This document shows, piece after piece, positions 14,186-21,244 of a stretch of 21,244 nucleotides of DNA. The stretch is from the NCBI GenBank assembly GCA_002509495.1, contig DAEV01000091.1, positions 1,520 through 22,763 on the forward strand. Direction: 5' to 3'. The DNA is from Methanolinea sp. UBA473 (lineage in GTDB: Archaea; Halobacteriota; Methanomicrobia; Methanomicrobiales; Methanospirillaceae). The notes below the pieces were generated by a model. The model was not told the origin of the DNA. It did not search any database and saw only the letters and a list, made by a program, of their open reading frames with translations. The position numbers were made by a program, and so were the translations under genes. Position 1 is the stretch's first letter. Every line of letters begins with the position of its first letter.

Positions 14186-14260
14186 GGCCAAATTTGCACT
14201 AACCTTTGCACCAACCGTGTTGATGCAAACATCACTCTCTCCCTGGAGATATAAATATTT
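14186..14260 (+). promoter_or_regulatory. Operator-promoter block, copy 2, upstream of the 48-aa ORF and moeA
   Basis: GGCCAAATTTGCACTA (14186-14201) is identical to 5871-5886. It is followed by a near-perfect inverted repeat TTTGCACCAA (14205-14214) - CCGTG - TTGATGCAAA (14220-14229), nine of ten positions complementary, and then the TATA box ATAAATATTT (14251-14260). Distances from TTGATGCAA to TATA (23 versus 24 bases) and from TATA to a GTTAA near the expected start site (29 versus 30) match copy 1. The inverted repeat lies just upstream of TATA, where archaeal activators usually bind. Transcription would start near 14280, 27 bases before the 48-aa ORF. Confidence 0.75.
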
Positions 14261-14306
14261 TCATTTACATTTGGAAAAAGTTAAGCATAATACTAGTAAA
14301 CATCTT

Positions 14307-14453
14307 ATGACCTTACGAGTATATCACGCTCCGGACATCCTCCGGCGCTTCGGTGTAATCGACGAGAAAGAACAAAAAAATGTGTCCCAGGTGAGGTATC
14401 CCATGGTATCGAAAATGCAGTCCGAATTCCGACCCAGTTTATCCCGGGAATAA
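14307..14453 (+). CDS. Possible 48-aa protein upstream of moeA
   Basis: The ORF starts at an ATG about 27 bases past the predicted transcription start and stops eight bases before the moeA ATG. The product begins MTLRVYHAPDILRRFGVID and is rich in charged residues; it has no cysteines or membrane segment, and I recognise no domain. No Shine-Dalgarno precedes it. moeA itself has only GGGA about 12 bases upstream, inside this ORF, so moeA may depend on translation of this frame. It could be a real small protein or a leader peptide. The frame stays open upstream to 14079 but the promoter lies inside that extension, so the short form is preferred. Confidence 0.45.
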   Translation: MTLRVYHAPDILRRFGVIDEKEQKNVSQVRYPMVSKMQSEFRPSLSRE

Positions 14454-14461
14454 AATCTCCT

Positions 14462-16390
14462 ATGCCCCGAAGATCCGATCAGGTAGCAAGACGCTACCTT
14501 AACCTGATACCCTTCGACGAAGCGTTGAGCCGGTTGAAGGATGCAGCACCTTCCCCCGACAGGGTGGAGACTGTCCTTCTCGACAAGGCCGCAGGGAGGG
14601 TCACCGCTGAGGCGATTTATGCAAAATATTCCGTACCCGGTGCCAGCGTAGCAGCGATGGACGGTCTCGCAGTACGGAGCAGGGATACAGCCAGAGCGAG
14701 CGATCAGTGTCCCCTAGAGATTCCTGATTTTGAGCTGGTTAATACCGGACAGGTTATTCCCCCATCGTATGATGCGATCGTAATGGTGGAAGATGTCTGG
14801 AAAGATGGCGATAAATTCCTGATCCGGAAATCCGCCGCCCCGCGACAGCACGTCAGACCCCCTGGAGAGGACATCATGAAAGGGGACCTGGTGCTTCCCC
14901 GGAGACACCTCGTCCGGGTCTTCGACATCGGTGCCCTGGCTTCGTACGGAATAGCCTGGATCAAGGCGGTCTCGGTTCGCGTCGGGATCATTTCCACAGG
15001 AAGCGAGCTGGTGCCGCTTGGGGTTCCCCCCTCCCCAGGACAGAGCGTGGAGAGCAACAGTCTTTTTGCAGAAGCCTATCTCTCCCGCATGGGTGCCACC
15101 TGCCGGAGATATCCTGTCGTTCCGGATGATCCGGTAAGGATCGCAGAGATCCTCCGCAAATCGGTCGCGGAGAACGATCTCGTGCTCCTCTCGGCCGGCT
15201 CCTCCGCCGGGACAACGGATTTTGCAGAACATCTCCTCTCCTCCCGTGGAGAACTGATTTTTCACGGAGTCAGTATAAAACCCGGGAAACCTGTCATGCT
15301 GGGAATCATGGACGGGACTCCTGTCCTGGGCATGCCGGGATATCCTGTTGCCGCACAGACGGTGATTCGTGAATTTGCTGCGCGTCTTCTCCTGCAATGG
15401 GGTTTATCTCCGGTTCCTACGTTCCATGCCAGGGCCAGGATTGCCCACGATCTCTCCTCTGAATTGGGATATGACGAATTCGTATCGGTCACCGTGGGCC
15501 GTGTGAATGACACCCTCTGGGCGGTCCCCCAGTCCAGGGGATTCGGTGTCCAGATGGCAGTCGTCCGTTCGAACGGATACCTGCATGTTCCGGCATCGAT
15601 GGAGGGGGTAGAATCTTTGCAGGAAGTGGATGTAGATCTCTTCTCGGACCCACGTCTACTGAACCAGGCACTTCTCATGGTAGGTTCGAGGGAACCTCCG
15701 ATTCATCTCCTGGCGGATATGCTTGTCGACAGGGGAATAACCCTCCAGGTCTGCCACAACGGCAATATGGGAGGAATTCTGGCATTGCGATCGGGATCAT
15801 GTCATGCTGCACCTCTCTGTCTCCCCAGAATTGACCAGTGGGACTGCAGGGGATTTTTCAAACCGCTGCAAGGAATGGATATGGTGAGAATGACGCTGGC
15901 GGAAAGGGAAGTGGGGCTCTGCTCCAGGGAAGGGATGGAGATCGACGATCTTCGTACCTCGACTATCATCAACAGGCCCCGCGGGACCTCATCCCGGCTC
16001 CTGCTGGACGAACTGCTATCAAGGCATACGATACGGCCCGAGGATCTTGCCGGCTACAACCAGGAGGTAAAGAGCCAGGAAGGAGTCATCGCTGCGATAC
16101 TTGATGGATCTGCCGATGCCGGGATCACCATCGGCACAGCAGCTGCAGAGCAGGATCTCTCCTTCTTCCCCCTGGCTCATGAATCCTATGAACTGGCAAT
16201 TCCAAAGGAGAACCTGGACGATCGGCGTATCAGCGAAGTCATATCGATCCTCCGTTCTTCTCGGTTCAGTGAAAAGCTGGCAGCCGCAGGAGAATACGAC
16301 ACGGCAAGGACCGGACAGATCATCGACCTTTCCTCGGACACTACTGTTATGAGAGCACCCAGGCGGGAAGGAAACCGGGTCAGACAGTAA
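14462..16390 (+). CDS. moeA: MoeA-type molybdopterin molybdenumtransferase fused to a PBP-like domain
   Basis: A 642-aa fusion. Residues about 15-405 are MoeA, which inserts molybdate or tungstate into adenylylated molybdopterin: PFDEALSRL, SVPGASVAAMDGLAVRS, VMVEDV, GEDIMKGDLVLP, GIISTGSELVPLG, VESNS, VLLSAGSSAGTTDF, GVSIKPGKPVMLG and VLGMPGYPVAA. Residues about 415-620 are a periplasmic-binding-protein-like module (PF12727 type) with HLLADMLVDRGITLQV, GNMGGILALRSGSCHAA, IINRPRGTSSRLLLDELL and EGVIAAILDGSADAGITIG. It lacks a signal peptide and should be cytoplasmic; such modules may sense a ligand. This fusion is known in archaea and bacteria. The usual aHxAGxHLLD stretch is altered to CHAAPLCLPR here. 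It is probably expressed from the operator-controlled promoter at 14186-14260. Confidence 0.93.
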   Translation: MPRRSDQVARRYLNLIPFDEALSRLKDAAPSPDRVETVLLDKAAGRVTAEAIYAKYSVPGASVAAMDGLAVRSRDTARASDQCPLEIPDFELVNTGQVIPPSYDAIVMVEDVWKDGDKFLIRKSAAPRQHVRPPGEDIMKGDLVLPRRHLVRVFDIGALASYGIAWIKAVSVRVGIISTGSELVPLGVPPSPGQSVESNSLFAEAYLSRMGATCRRYPVVPDDPVRIAEILRKSVAENDLVLLSAGSSAGTTDFAEHLLSSRGELIFHGVSIKPGKPVMLGIMDGTPVLGMPGYPVAAQTVIREFAARLLLQWGLSPVPTFHARARIAHDLSSELGYDEFVSVTVGRVNDTLWAVPQSRGFGVQMAVVRSNGYLHVPASMEGVESLQEVDVDLFSDPRLLNQALLMVGSREPPIHLLADMLVDRGITLQVCHNGNMGGILALRSGSCHAAPLCLPRIDQWDCRGFFKPLQGMDMVRMTLAEREVGLCSREGMEIDDLRTSTIINRPRGTSSRLLLDELLSRHTIRPEDLAGYNQEVKSQEGVIAAILDGSADAGITIGTAAAEQDLSFFPLAHESYELAIPKENLDDRRISEVISILRSSRFSEKLAAAGEYDTARTGQIIDLSSDTTVMRAPRREGNRVRQ

Positions 16391-16628
16391 TCCCGGATCC
16401 ACATGTTCCTCCCCGAGAACGGGTGACAGGTTCCGCCGACATTGCGGGACCCGGATCCTGATTATTAAATCCCCACTGGATTCTTCTCCGGTTGCCCTAT
16501 TCAGCATATCGTAATCGGGATTGTGTCCTGCATCCGGATGCCCGGCTCGCACACGGCCAAACCATAGTCCGGATGCAAATCTGCTGGATATATCTACCCG
16601 CACACATATTTTTATTCAGGGGGGAGGA
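16391..16628 (+). promoter_or_regulatory. Intergenic region and promoter of the sensor kinase
   Basis: No T-run follows moeA closely. GGATATATCT (16584-16593) lies 36-45 bases before the kinase ATG and is a reasonable TATA box, giving a leader of about 15 bases that contains AGGGGGGAGGA. No operator-like palindrome is obvious. Confidence 0.4.
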
Positions 16629-18437
16629 ATGGAGCGCCCAGCGCATACAATATTGTATGTGGACGATGAGCGGAGCCTCCTCGAAATAGCAAAAGAGTTC
16701 CTTGAACTGGAAGGGGGATTTCGCGTCGATACCGCGATATCCCCTGCAGAAGGGCTGGCAGCTCTCTCCAGGGGATCCTACGACGCGATCGTCTCCGATT
16801 ACCTGATGCCGGAGATGGACGGCATCGAATTTCTCAAGAAAATACGCACACTCTACGGGGATATCCCGTTCATCCTTTTTACAGGCAGTGGCCACGAAGC
16901 CGTGGTGATTGAAGCGATCAATCATGGTGCGGATTCCTACCTCCGGAAACAGGGCAATCCTCCCGAGGAGTTGACCGAGTTGACCCACATCGTTGAGAGG
17001 GTGGTGAAGACCCGGAAAAAACTGGAAGAGAGCAGGCAGCGGTTGCAGGAGAGCGAAGAACGGTATCGGACCCTTGCCGAAGCAGCCCACGATCTTATCT
17101 ATATCATCGACCGCGAGGATCGGGTGGCATACCTCAATACTTATGCAGCAAAGATGCTGGACTTGCCGAGGGAACAGGCGATCGGGAGACCAAGGGCCGA
17201 GCTCTTCCCCCCGGATATCAGCGAACGGCAGAAAATGAGCATCCTCCAGGTAATCGATTCAGGGATCCCGCTCCGTATCGAGAGCGAAACCCCGATCGGA
17301 AACAACAGGACGTGGCAGGACACCATGCTCGTGCCTCTCCGGGACCCTGACGGGACCGTCACAGGAGTGATGGGGATCTCGCGGGATGTCACGGATCTGA
17401 AACAGGCGATCGAAGATGAGCGGAGGTCGGAGCGGAGGTTCCTCGAGCTTGCCGATCTCCTCCCGGAGATCGTATTTGAAACCGATGCCGGGGGCACTAT
17501 CCGGTTTACTAACCGGCTGGGGTTCGAAACATTCGGGATCACTCCCGCGGATATTGAGGCCGGCTGCACCATATTCGATTTCATCGCCCCTGAGGAACAT
17601 GAGATCGCAATCCGAAAATTCCGGGGCATCATCACCGGAGAATGGAGCGAGGGGAACGAGTACACTCTTATCCGCAAGGACGGGGGCCGGTTCCCCGCGT
17701 ACGTCTCCGTGAGCGCCGGATTCAACGGGCAGCGGATGCCTGACAGGGTATGGGGTGTAATCATCGATCTGACCGGGAGTAAACGGGCTGAAAATGCCCT
17801 GCGCCAGGCAAACCGTCAGCTTACCCTGTTAAACGCCATTACCCGGCACGACATTCTCAACAATGTCACGGTGATGCTCGGGTACCTCACTTTCCTAAAG
17901 GAGGATGACACCGGAAAGACCGAACTTCTTGATAAAATCGAATCCGCCACCTATTCAATCCGCAAACAGATCGAATTTTCCCGGGTGTACCAGAACCTTG
18001 GAACGACAGATCCGCAATGGCAGAGACTGGACAATGTGCTCCCCATATCGCAGATTCCTCCGCATGTCATCCTGGACGCATCTCTCAACGGGATCGAGGT
18101 CTTTGCCGATCCCATGATCGAGAGGGTCTTTTACAACCTCCTCGACAACTCGTTAAAACACGGGGGGAGCGTGACTGCGATTTCGACATTCTCCCTGATC
18201 GGCCCGGATGGGCTGACCGTGGTCTGGCAGGACAACGGCAGGGGTATCTGCCCCGACGAGAAAGATCGGATCTTTGAACGGGGATACGGAAAGAACAATG
18301 GACTCGGGCTCTTTCTCGTCCGCGAGATCCTTGCCATCACCGGGATAGCGATCCGGGAGTGCGGAAATGAAGGTGAGGGGGCACGGTTCGAGATTTCGGT
18401 CCCGATGGGAGCGTTCAGGATTCCCGGAACTGATTGA
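16629..18437 (+). CDS. Hybrid signalling protein: receiver - PAS - PAS - histidine kinase
   Basis: A 602-aa soluble protein. Residues 7-125 are a receiver domain (ILYVDDE, phosphoacceptor D57 in SDYLMPEMDG, FTGSG, K in YLRKQG). A charged helix (KLEESRQRLQESEERY) leads into a PAS domain (about 142-260; AHDLIYIIDREDRVAYLN) and a second PAS (about 268-390; EIVFETDAGGTIRFTN). The kinase core has H407 in TRHDILNNVTVMLGYL, N-box DNSLKHGG, G1 DNGRGI and G2 NGLGLFLVREI. There are no membrane segments, so it senses cytoplasmic signals or an upstream phospho-relay. This architecture is abundant in Methanomicrobiales, usually as orphans; no output DNA-binding partner is adjacent. The ATG at 16629 is chosen because the receiver starts right after it, though its GGAGG is unusually close. 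The ligand is unknown. Confidence 0.93.
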   Translation: MERPAHTILYVDDERSLLEIAKEFLELEGGFRVDTAISPAEGLAALSRGSYDAIVSDYLMPEMDGIEFLKKIRTLYGDIPFILFTGSGHEAVVIEAINHGADSYLRKQGNPPEELTELTHIVERVVKTRKKLEESRQRLQESEERYRTLAEAAHDLIYIIDREDRVAYLNTYAAKMLDLPREQAIGRPRAELFPPDISERQKMSILQVIDSGIPLRIESETPIGNNRTWQDTMLVPLRDPDGTVTGVMGISRDVTDLKQAIEDERRSERRFLELADLLPEIVFETDAGGTIRFTNRLGFETFGITPADIEAGCTIFDFIAPEEHEIAIRKFRGIITGEWSEGNEYTLIRKDGGRFPAYVSVSAGFNGQRMPDRVWGVIIDLTGSKRAENALRQANRQLTLLNAITRHDILNNVTVMLGYLTFLKEDDTGKTELLDKIESATYSIRKQIEFSRVYQNLGTTDPQWQRLDNVLPISQIPPHVILDASLNGIEVFADPMIERVFYNLLDNSLKHGGSVTAISTFSLIGPDGLTVVWQDNGRGICPDEKDRIFERGYGKNNGLGLFLVREILAITGIAIRECGNEGEGARFEISVPMGAFRIPGTD

Positions 18438-18786
18438 GGGAGTGGGTGAGTGTATGCCATGGACTGTCACGAGGGAAACCGGATTAAGGGCATTCAGCTT
18501 GTATCCTCTGATCCCTGCAACAGGGCACTATGGCGGAGCGGTTTTGGAAGTGCAGGATCAGGGAAAGGGATTTTTACGCTCTGTAACCTGATGAATGAAT
18601 TCAGGCCAAGCATGCCAGGGTGAACAGAATCCCCTGCACATACCTGCGTCACTATTGCCAAAAAAACACCGCGGCAGACAGATCCGGATCAAAAACCAAC
18701 GATGGAATCCTCATCAGGGGGATTCAGTTCGATTCATATTCTTCTCCATAGATTGATCAATACAGTTCTGGAAGTCGTGAACAGAA
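18438..18786. other. Gene-free stretch behind the kinase
   Basis: About 350 bases without a supported gene. Short open frames here overlap neighbours in the wrong frame or lack ribosome sites. A T5 run (about 18572-18576) and an A7 run (about 18660) are the only conspicuous features; no strong hairpin or clear TATA box is seen. Confidence 0.4.
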
Positions 18787-19389
18787 ATGTCATCACCGAG
18801 GAGCCGTTCTTACCGGATTATCCTGTTCCTTCTCCCATTCCTCGTCCTCGGCATCCACCTGGCGGTGATGTATGCCACGCTCTCCTACGCAATGTTCCTG
18901 ATCATGGTCGGCCTCATGGCGGCCTACATCCTTCCACCGGCCGGCAAGGAGACGATCATCCCGATCGGGATCGCCCTCGGGTTCCCCTGGTGGTATATCG
19001 CCCTCTCCATTGTCATGATCGATGTAGAGACTGGCCTGTTCATGGCATTCAATTTCGACCTCGCCTACGAGATCCCCTACCTCGGGAAAATCCTGGATGA
19101 CCTGACCCGGGCGACAGAGCGGTTCCTGGAAGGCCATCACTGGCTCGCCGGCCTTTACTTCTTTGCCATTGTACTGATGGTGATGGTCCCCGTGCTCGGA
19201 AGCGGGGGTGTAAGGGGATCCATCGTGGGAAGGCTTTTAGGGATGGATCCCAAGGTGGTGTTCCTCGCGATCGTTGCGGGGGCCTTGATCGGGTGTTTCG
19301 GGATCGCCCTCGCATCCGATGTGGTAATCGACCAGCTCTGCGGATCGGGGATGCTGCCTCCTGAACTCAGTGCAATGGTTTGCAGGTGA
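18787..19389 (+). CDS. Small multi-pass membrane protein, Sm_multidrug_ex-like
   Basis: A 200-aa protein with about five hydrophobic segments (around residues 10-27, 28-47, 55-75, 118-135, 155-175). LPPAGKETIIPIGIALGFPWWYIAL and VLMVMVPVLGSGGVRGSIVGRLLGMDPKVVFLAIVAGALIG resemble the repeated P/G motifs of the putative small multidrug export family (PF06695), for which transport is a prediction only. The amphipathic stretch YLGKILDDLTRATERFLEGHH joins the halves. The start ATG has only a weak GTGA upstream. It has no visible operon partner and ends before the T6 run at 19459-19464. Confidence 0.7.
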   Translation: MSSPRSRSYRIILFLLPFLVLGIHLAVMYATLSYAMFLIMVGLMAAYILPPAGKETIIPIGIALGFPWWYIALSIVMIDVETGLFMAFNFDLAYEIPYLGKILDDLTRATERFLEGHHWLAGLYFFAIVLMVMVPVLGSGGVRGSIVGRLLGMDPKVVFLAIVAGALIGCFGIALASDVVIDQLCGSGMLPPELSAMVCR

Positions 19390-19455
19390 ACTGGCGGGAA
19401 GAGCCCGGATTCCCCTCTGGCGGGGAAAACAGGGCAGGGGGTGTGAATGATCTGG

Positions 19456-19468
19456 TCCTTTTTTCCCG
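19456..19468 (+). terminator. T-run terminator
   Basis: TCCTTTTTTCCCG about 70 bases behind the membrane protein gene, identical to the string behind fwdC. Confidence 0.4.
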
Positions 19469-19576
19469 TTCCGGGAGGTTCTATCAGGATTTCTTCAATG
19501 CATCCGGCAATTAAGTGGAAAAGGGATCGATCAATGAACCAGGATAGTAACCCGAAAGGGCGGAATTTAAGGCATA

Positions 19577-19600
19577 AACCTCCAGGACAGAGGTTTTTTT
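19577..19600 (+). terminator. Hairpin plus T7, resembling a bacterial intrinsic terminator
   Basis: AACCTC (19577-19582), a seven-base loop, GAGGTT (19590-19595) and a T7 run (19594-19600). It lies 25 bases before the next ATG. A TATA-like GAATTTAAGG at about 19563-19572 would start transcription close to the T-run, so the hairpin would act on upstream transcripts, not as an attenuator. Confidence 0.5.
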
Positions 19601-19624
19601 GACCCACAGATACCACATCTCTTC

Positions 19625-20047
19625 ATGCAACGGAATACCCTTATCCTGATCATCGCCCTGGTGATCGTTGCAGCCTGTGGTTTGGTCGTAACTTCGTTCT
19701 TCCTGGGTCCGGGCAGTGCCAGCATCACCTCGGTCACCACGGATAAGGACCTCTATCATTCACACGAGGTCATGATGATCACGGTCTCTCTCTCCTCGCA
19801 AGGGAGTATGGGCAACGCTACCCTTCGGCTCCTGGGTCTCCAGGACGAGGACGGTCACTTCCAGCTCAACAAGGATCTCCCGGTCACTCTCTCAATGGGT
19901 CCAAACACCCTGGTCTATGAGCATGAGCTCCCGCACTGCTCCTCCTGCTCGGGGCTTCTTGCAGGAACATACACGATTGACGCAAGCCTGATCCATAACG
20001 GGATTGTCGTCTCGAACATGACCCGGTCGTTCCAGCTGGAACAATGA
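19625..20047 (+). CDS. Membrane-anchored secreted protein of unknown function with CxxC
   Basis: A 140-aa protein with an N-terminal hydrophobic segment (LILIIALVIVAACGLVVTSFFLG, about residues 6-28 when counted with flanks) and a largely beta-type exterior domain of about 110 residues, ending SFQLEQ. The pattern ITSVTTDKDLYHSHEVMMITVSL, then TLVYEHELPHCSSCSGLLAGTYTIDASL, looks like an immunoglobulin-type fold of the sort that binds or presents something at the cell surface. The paired cysteines CSSC in the loop before the last strands could form a disulfide or bind metal. C18 in the membrane segment is not in a good lipobox. No clear Shine-Dalgarno is seen. I do not recognise a specific family. 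Confidence 0.7.
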   Translation: MQRNTLILIIALVIVAACGLVVTSFFLGPGSASITSVTTDKDLYHSHEVMMITVSLSSQGSMGNATLRLLGLQDEDGHFQLNKDLPVTLSMGPNTLVYEHELPHCSSCSGLLAGTYTIDASLIHNGIVVSNMTRSFQLEQ

Positions 20048-20053
20048 TTTTTT
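20048..20053 (+). terminator. T-run at a gene end
   Basis: T6 directly after the stop codon of the membrane-anchored protein, followed by a GC-rich stretch; plausible archaeal terminator. Confidence 0.35.
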
Positions 20054-20165
20054 CCAGGCCCTGGCGCGATAAGGAACGTTTGTCCAAAAAATCGGATCGT
20101 TCATCACGGGACTTTTTACGGTCCGCAATGAAAAATATTAAAGAATAAAGAATACAACCGAAATC

Positions 20166-20210
20166 AAATATTTTGATAATTGATAAGCGTTCACTAATTG
20201 ATTAAGAGGT
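20166..20210 (+). promoter_or_regulatory. Promoter and ribosome site of the hydrolase gene
   Basis: AAATATTTT (20166-20174) is a TATA box about 45-50 bases before the ATG; AGAGGT (20205-20210) is a Shine-Dalgarno six bases before it. Confidence 0.55.
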
Positions 20211-20216
20211 TTTTTT

Positions 20217-21089
20217 ATGAACAAGACCCAGTTTTTAATCCTGGTCATCGCTGTCATGGTCTGCCTCCTCACGACGGCAGGGTGTACAAATACCCCCAGC
20301 ACCCCCGGTCCCCTCGTCACCAGCCCATCTGCAGGGCAGGCAGTTGGGCAGCCTCAACCTGTATCGTTCAATGCAACACCCGTCCAGTATGCACATGTCA
20401 ACGGGGTCACATTGGGATACCGTGAATTCGGATCCGGTGAACCGTTATTGATGCTCCAGGGATTCGGGAACACCATTGATGACTGGAACGAGACGTTCAT
20501 TGGCATCCTTGCCTCGAAATACCACGTTTATGCCTATGATCACAGGGGAATGGGATTTAGCAGCGACAATAATGCGACACCCACGATTGCCCTCTATTCC
20601 GATGATGCCGCAGCACTGATACCTGCGCTTGGCTACGACAGCATGCATGTATATGGGGTCTCGATGGGATCATCGATCTCCCAGCAGCTGGTCATCGATC
20701 ACCCTGAACGAGTACGAAAACTTGTCCTTGATTCCGTGACGTACGACATACGTCTCCCGGAGACCAGATTGCTGTTCGGAATCATTGAATCGGAGGCTCT
20801 TAATGCTTCCACGCCTGAAGGCGTCCGGAGAGAGGCACAGGCAAACCTCGCATGGAACGGGTCCTATGACGGCCTTTCGGGAATACAGAAAGATGTCATG
20901 CTCGTTGTGGGAACCGAAGATGTCCTGACCCCACAGGCGGTTGCGGTCCGGATAGCAGGGCAGATCAATGGATCGTGGCTCGTGCGGTTCAAGGGACTTC
21001 CGCATGTCGGGTCCCATTATGCACCCGTCGAATATGGGGAGAACGCACTCGATTTCCTCAGCATGGATGAGTCCCCGCTGAGTAAATAA
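20217..21089 (+). CDS. Alpha/beta-hydrolase fold lipoprotein
   Basis: A 290-aa exported protein. Signal peptide MNKTQFLILVIAVMVCLLTTAGC with lipobox cysteine C23, then a Thr/Pro/Gly linker of about 35 residues. The hydrolase domain starts at VNGVTLGYREFGSGEP and has the HRGMGFSS oxyanion-side motif, the nucleophile elbow GVS149MGS, D235 in GTEDVLTP and H263 in GLPHVGSH, a complete Ser-Asp-His triad. The cap between strand 6 and the last helices is short (about 60 residues), so a small lid. It would act on the outside of the cell membrane; the substrate is unknown. Esterase, lipase or haloperoxidase-like activity are all possible. A T7 run (21095-21101) follows the stop codon. Confidence 0.88.
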   Translation: MNKTQFLILVIAVMVCLLTTAGCTNTPSTPGPLVTSPSAGQAVGQPQPVSFNATPVQYAHVNGVTLGYREFGSGEPLLMLQGFGNTIDDWNETFIGILASKYHVYAYDHRGMGFSSDNNATPTIALYSDDAAALIPALGYDSMHVYGVSMGSSISQQLVIDHPERVRKLVLDSVTYDIRLPETRLLFGIIESEALNASTPEGVRREAQANLAWNGSYDGLSGIQKDVMLVVGTEDVLTPQAVAVRIAGQINGSWLVRFKGLPHVGSHYAPVEYGENALDFLSMDESPLSK

Positions 21090-21094
21090 TTTCA

Positions 21095-21101
21095 TTTTTT
21101 T
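21095..21101 (+). terminator. T7 run behind the hydrolase gene
   Basis: T7 six bases after the stop codon, typical archaeal U-run terminator. Confidence 0.45.
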
Positions 21102-21207
21102 AAATCATTGACCTGGAAAAAGGACATCCAGGTCTGCCACGAGAACATCTACCGGACTTTTTTAAATCCTTATGCCGGGGACCCGGAACTATCCTGTAGT
21201 TGTTTTT

Positions 21208-21215
21208 AAAAAAAA
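21208..21215 (-). terminator. Terminator of the tRNA gene
   Basis: Eight A on the plus strand give T8 on the minus strand, seven bases downstream of the tRNA 3' end. Confidence 0.55.
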
Positions 21216-21221
21216 TGGGGA

Positions 21222-21244
21222 TGCGCCGACCGGGACTCGAACCC
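21222..21244 (-). tRNA. 3' end of a tRNA gene (partial, identity unknown)
   Basis: On the minus strand the sequence reads GGG-TTCGAGT-CCCGG-TCGGCGC-A. This is the 3' part of a T stem, a standard seven-base T loop (TTCGAGT), the closing T stem, the 3' acceptor strand and discriminator A at 21222. CCA is not encoded. The 5' acceptor strand outside the window should read GCGCCGA. The anticodon lies beyond the right edge, so the amino acid cannot be named. Confidence 0.85.

Noticed and set aside
18367..18591. Reading frame ending GGAVLEVQDQGKGFLRSVT, which resembles a kinase ATP-binding G1 box
   Set aside because: It overlaps the true kinase gene in another frame, the rest of the translation shows no ATPase motifs and it ends at once; most likely a chance match.
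1..21244. CRISPR array, insertion sequence, prophage or integrase genes
   Set aside because: No regularly spaced repeats, transposase, integrase or terminal inverted repeats were found; the region reads as stable core genome with some accessory genes at the right end.

Overview
The window reads as part of the chromosome of a hydrogenotrophic or formate-using methanogenic archaeon, most likely of the order Methanomicrobiales (Methanoregula-like). The evidence is a formylmethanofuran dehydrogenase operon (fwdG-D-B-A-C), the start of a formate dehydrogenase catalytic subunit, archaeal TATA-type promoters (ATAAATATTTT, AATATATC), T-run terminators and a PAS-rich orphan sensor kinase. The genus is inference; no rRNA is present.

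Layout. 1-624 (minus): N-terminal part of FdhA, preceded by a possible 46-aa small ORF. 875-2413 (plus): two genes with FmdE-like domains, one a stand-alone FmdE with a C-terminal zinc ribbon, the other a TrmO (tRNA A37 methyltransferase) fused to FmdE. 2410-3219 (minus): FdhD, converging on trmO so tightly that both stop codons lie in one CTAG. 3331-5783 (plus): modABC molybdate (possibly tungstate) importer, followed by a foldable RNA element and then a promoter/operator block (5871-5953). 6111-6914: YdjM-type membrane protein. 7054-11686: fwdGDBAC. 11782-12528: SagB/nitroreductase-like flavoprotein. 12667-13908: a single chain of three DsrE/Tus-like modules. 14186-14260: a second copy of the operator/promoter block, followed by a 48-aa ORF and a MoeA-PBP fusion (14462-16390). 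16629-18437: REC-PAS-PAS-histidine kinase. 18787-21089: a small export-type membrane protein, a membrane-anchored protein with a CxxC, and an alpha/beta-hydrolase lipoprotein. 21222-21244 (minus): 3' end of a tRNA.

How it fits together. Most genes from 1 to 16390 bear on molybdenum or tungsten pterin enzymes of C1 metabolism: the enzymes (FdhA, FwdBD), metal import (ModABC), metal insertion (MoeA-PBP) and sulfuration (FdhD). The tri-DsrE protein has the cysteine expected of a TusD-like sulfur carrier only in its middle module, so it looks like a one-chain TusBCD-type relay. I infer that it, and perhaps the SagB-like flavoprotein, belong to cofactor sulfuration or maturation for Fwd/Fdh. The most striking non-coding signal is a 16-bp exact repeat plus inverted TGCAC half-sites at matching distance from a TATA box, once downstream of modC and once upstream of moeA. 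It is a candidate operator for an undescribed regulator, possibly metal-responsive. The genes after 16600 look like ordinary accessory genes.
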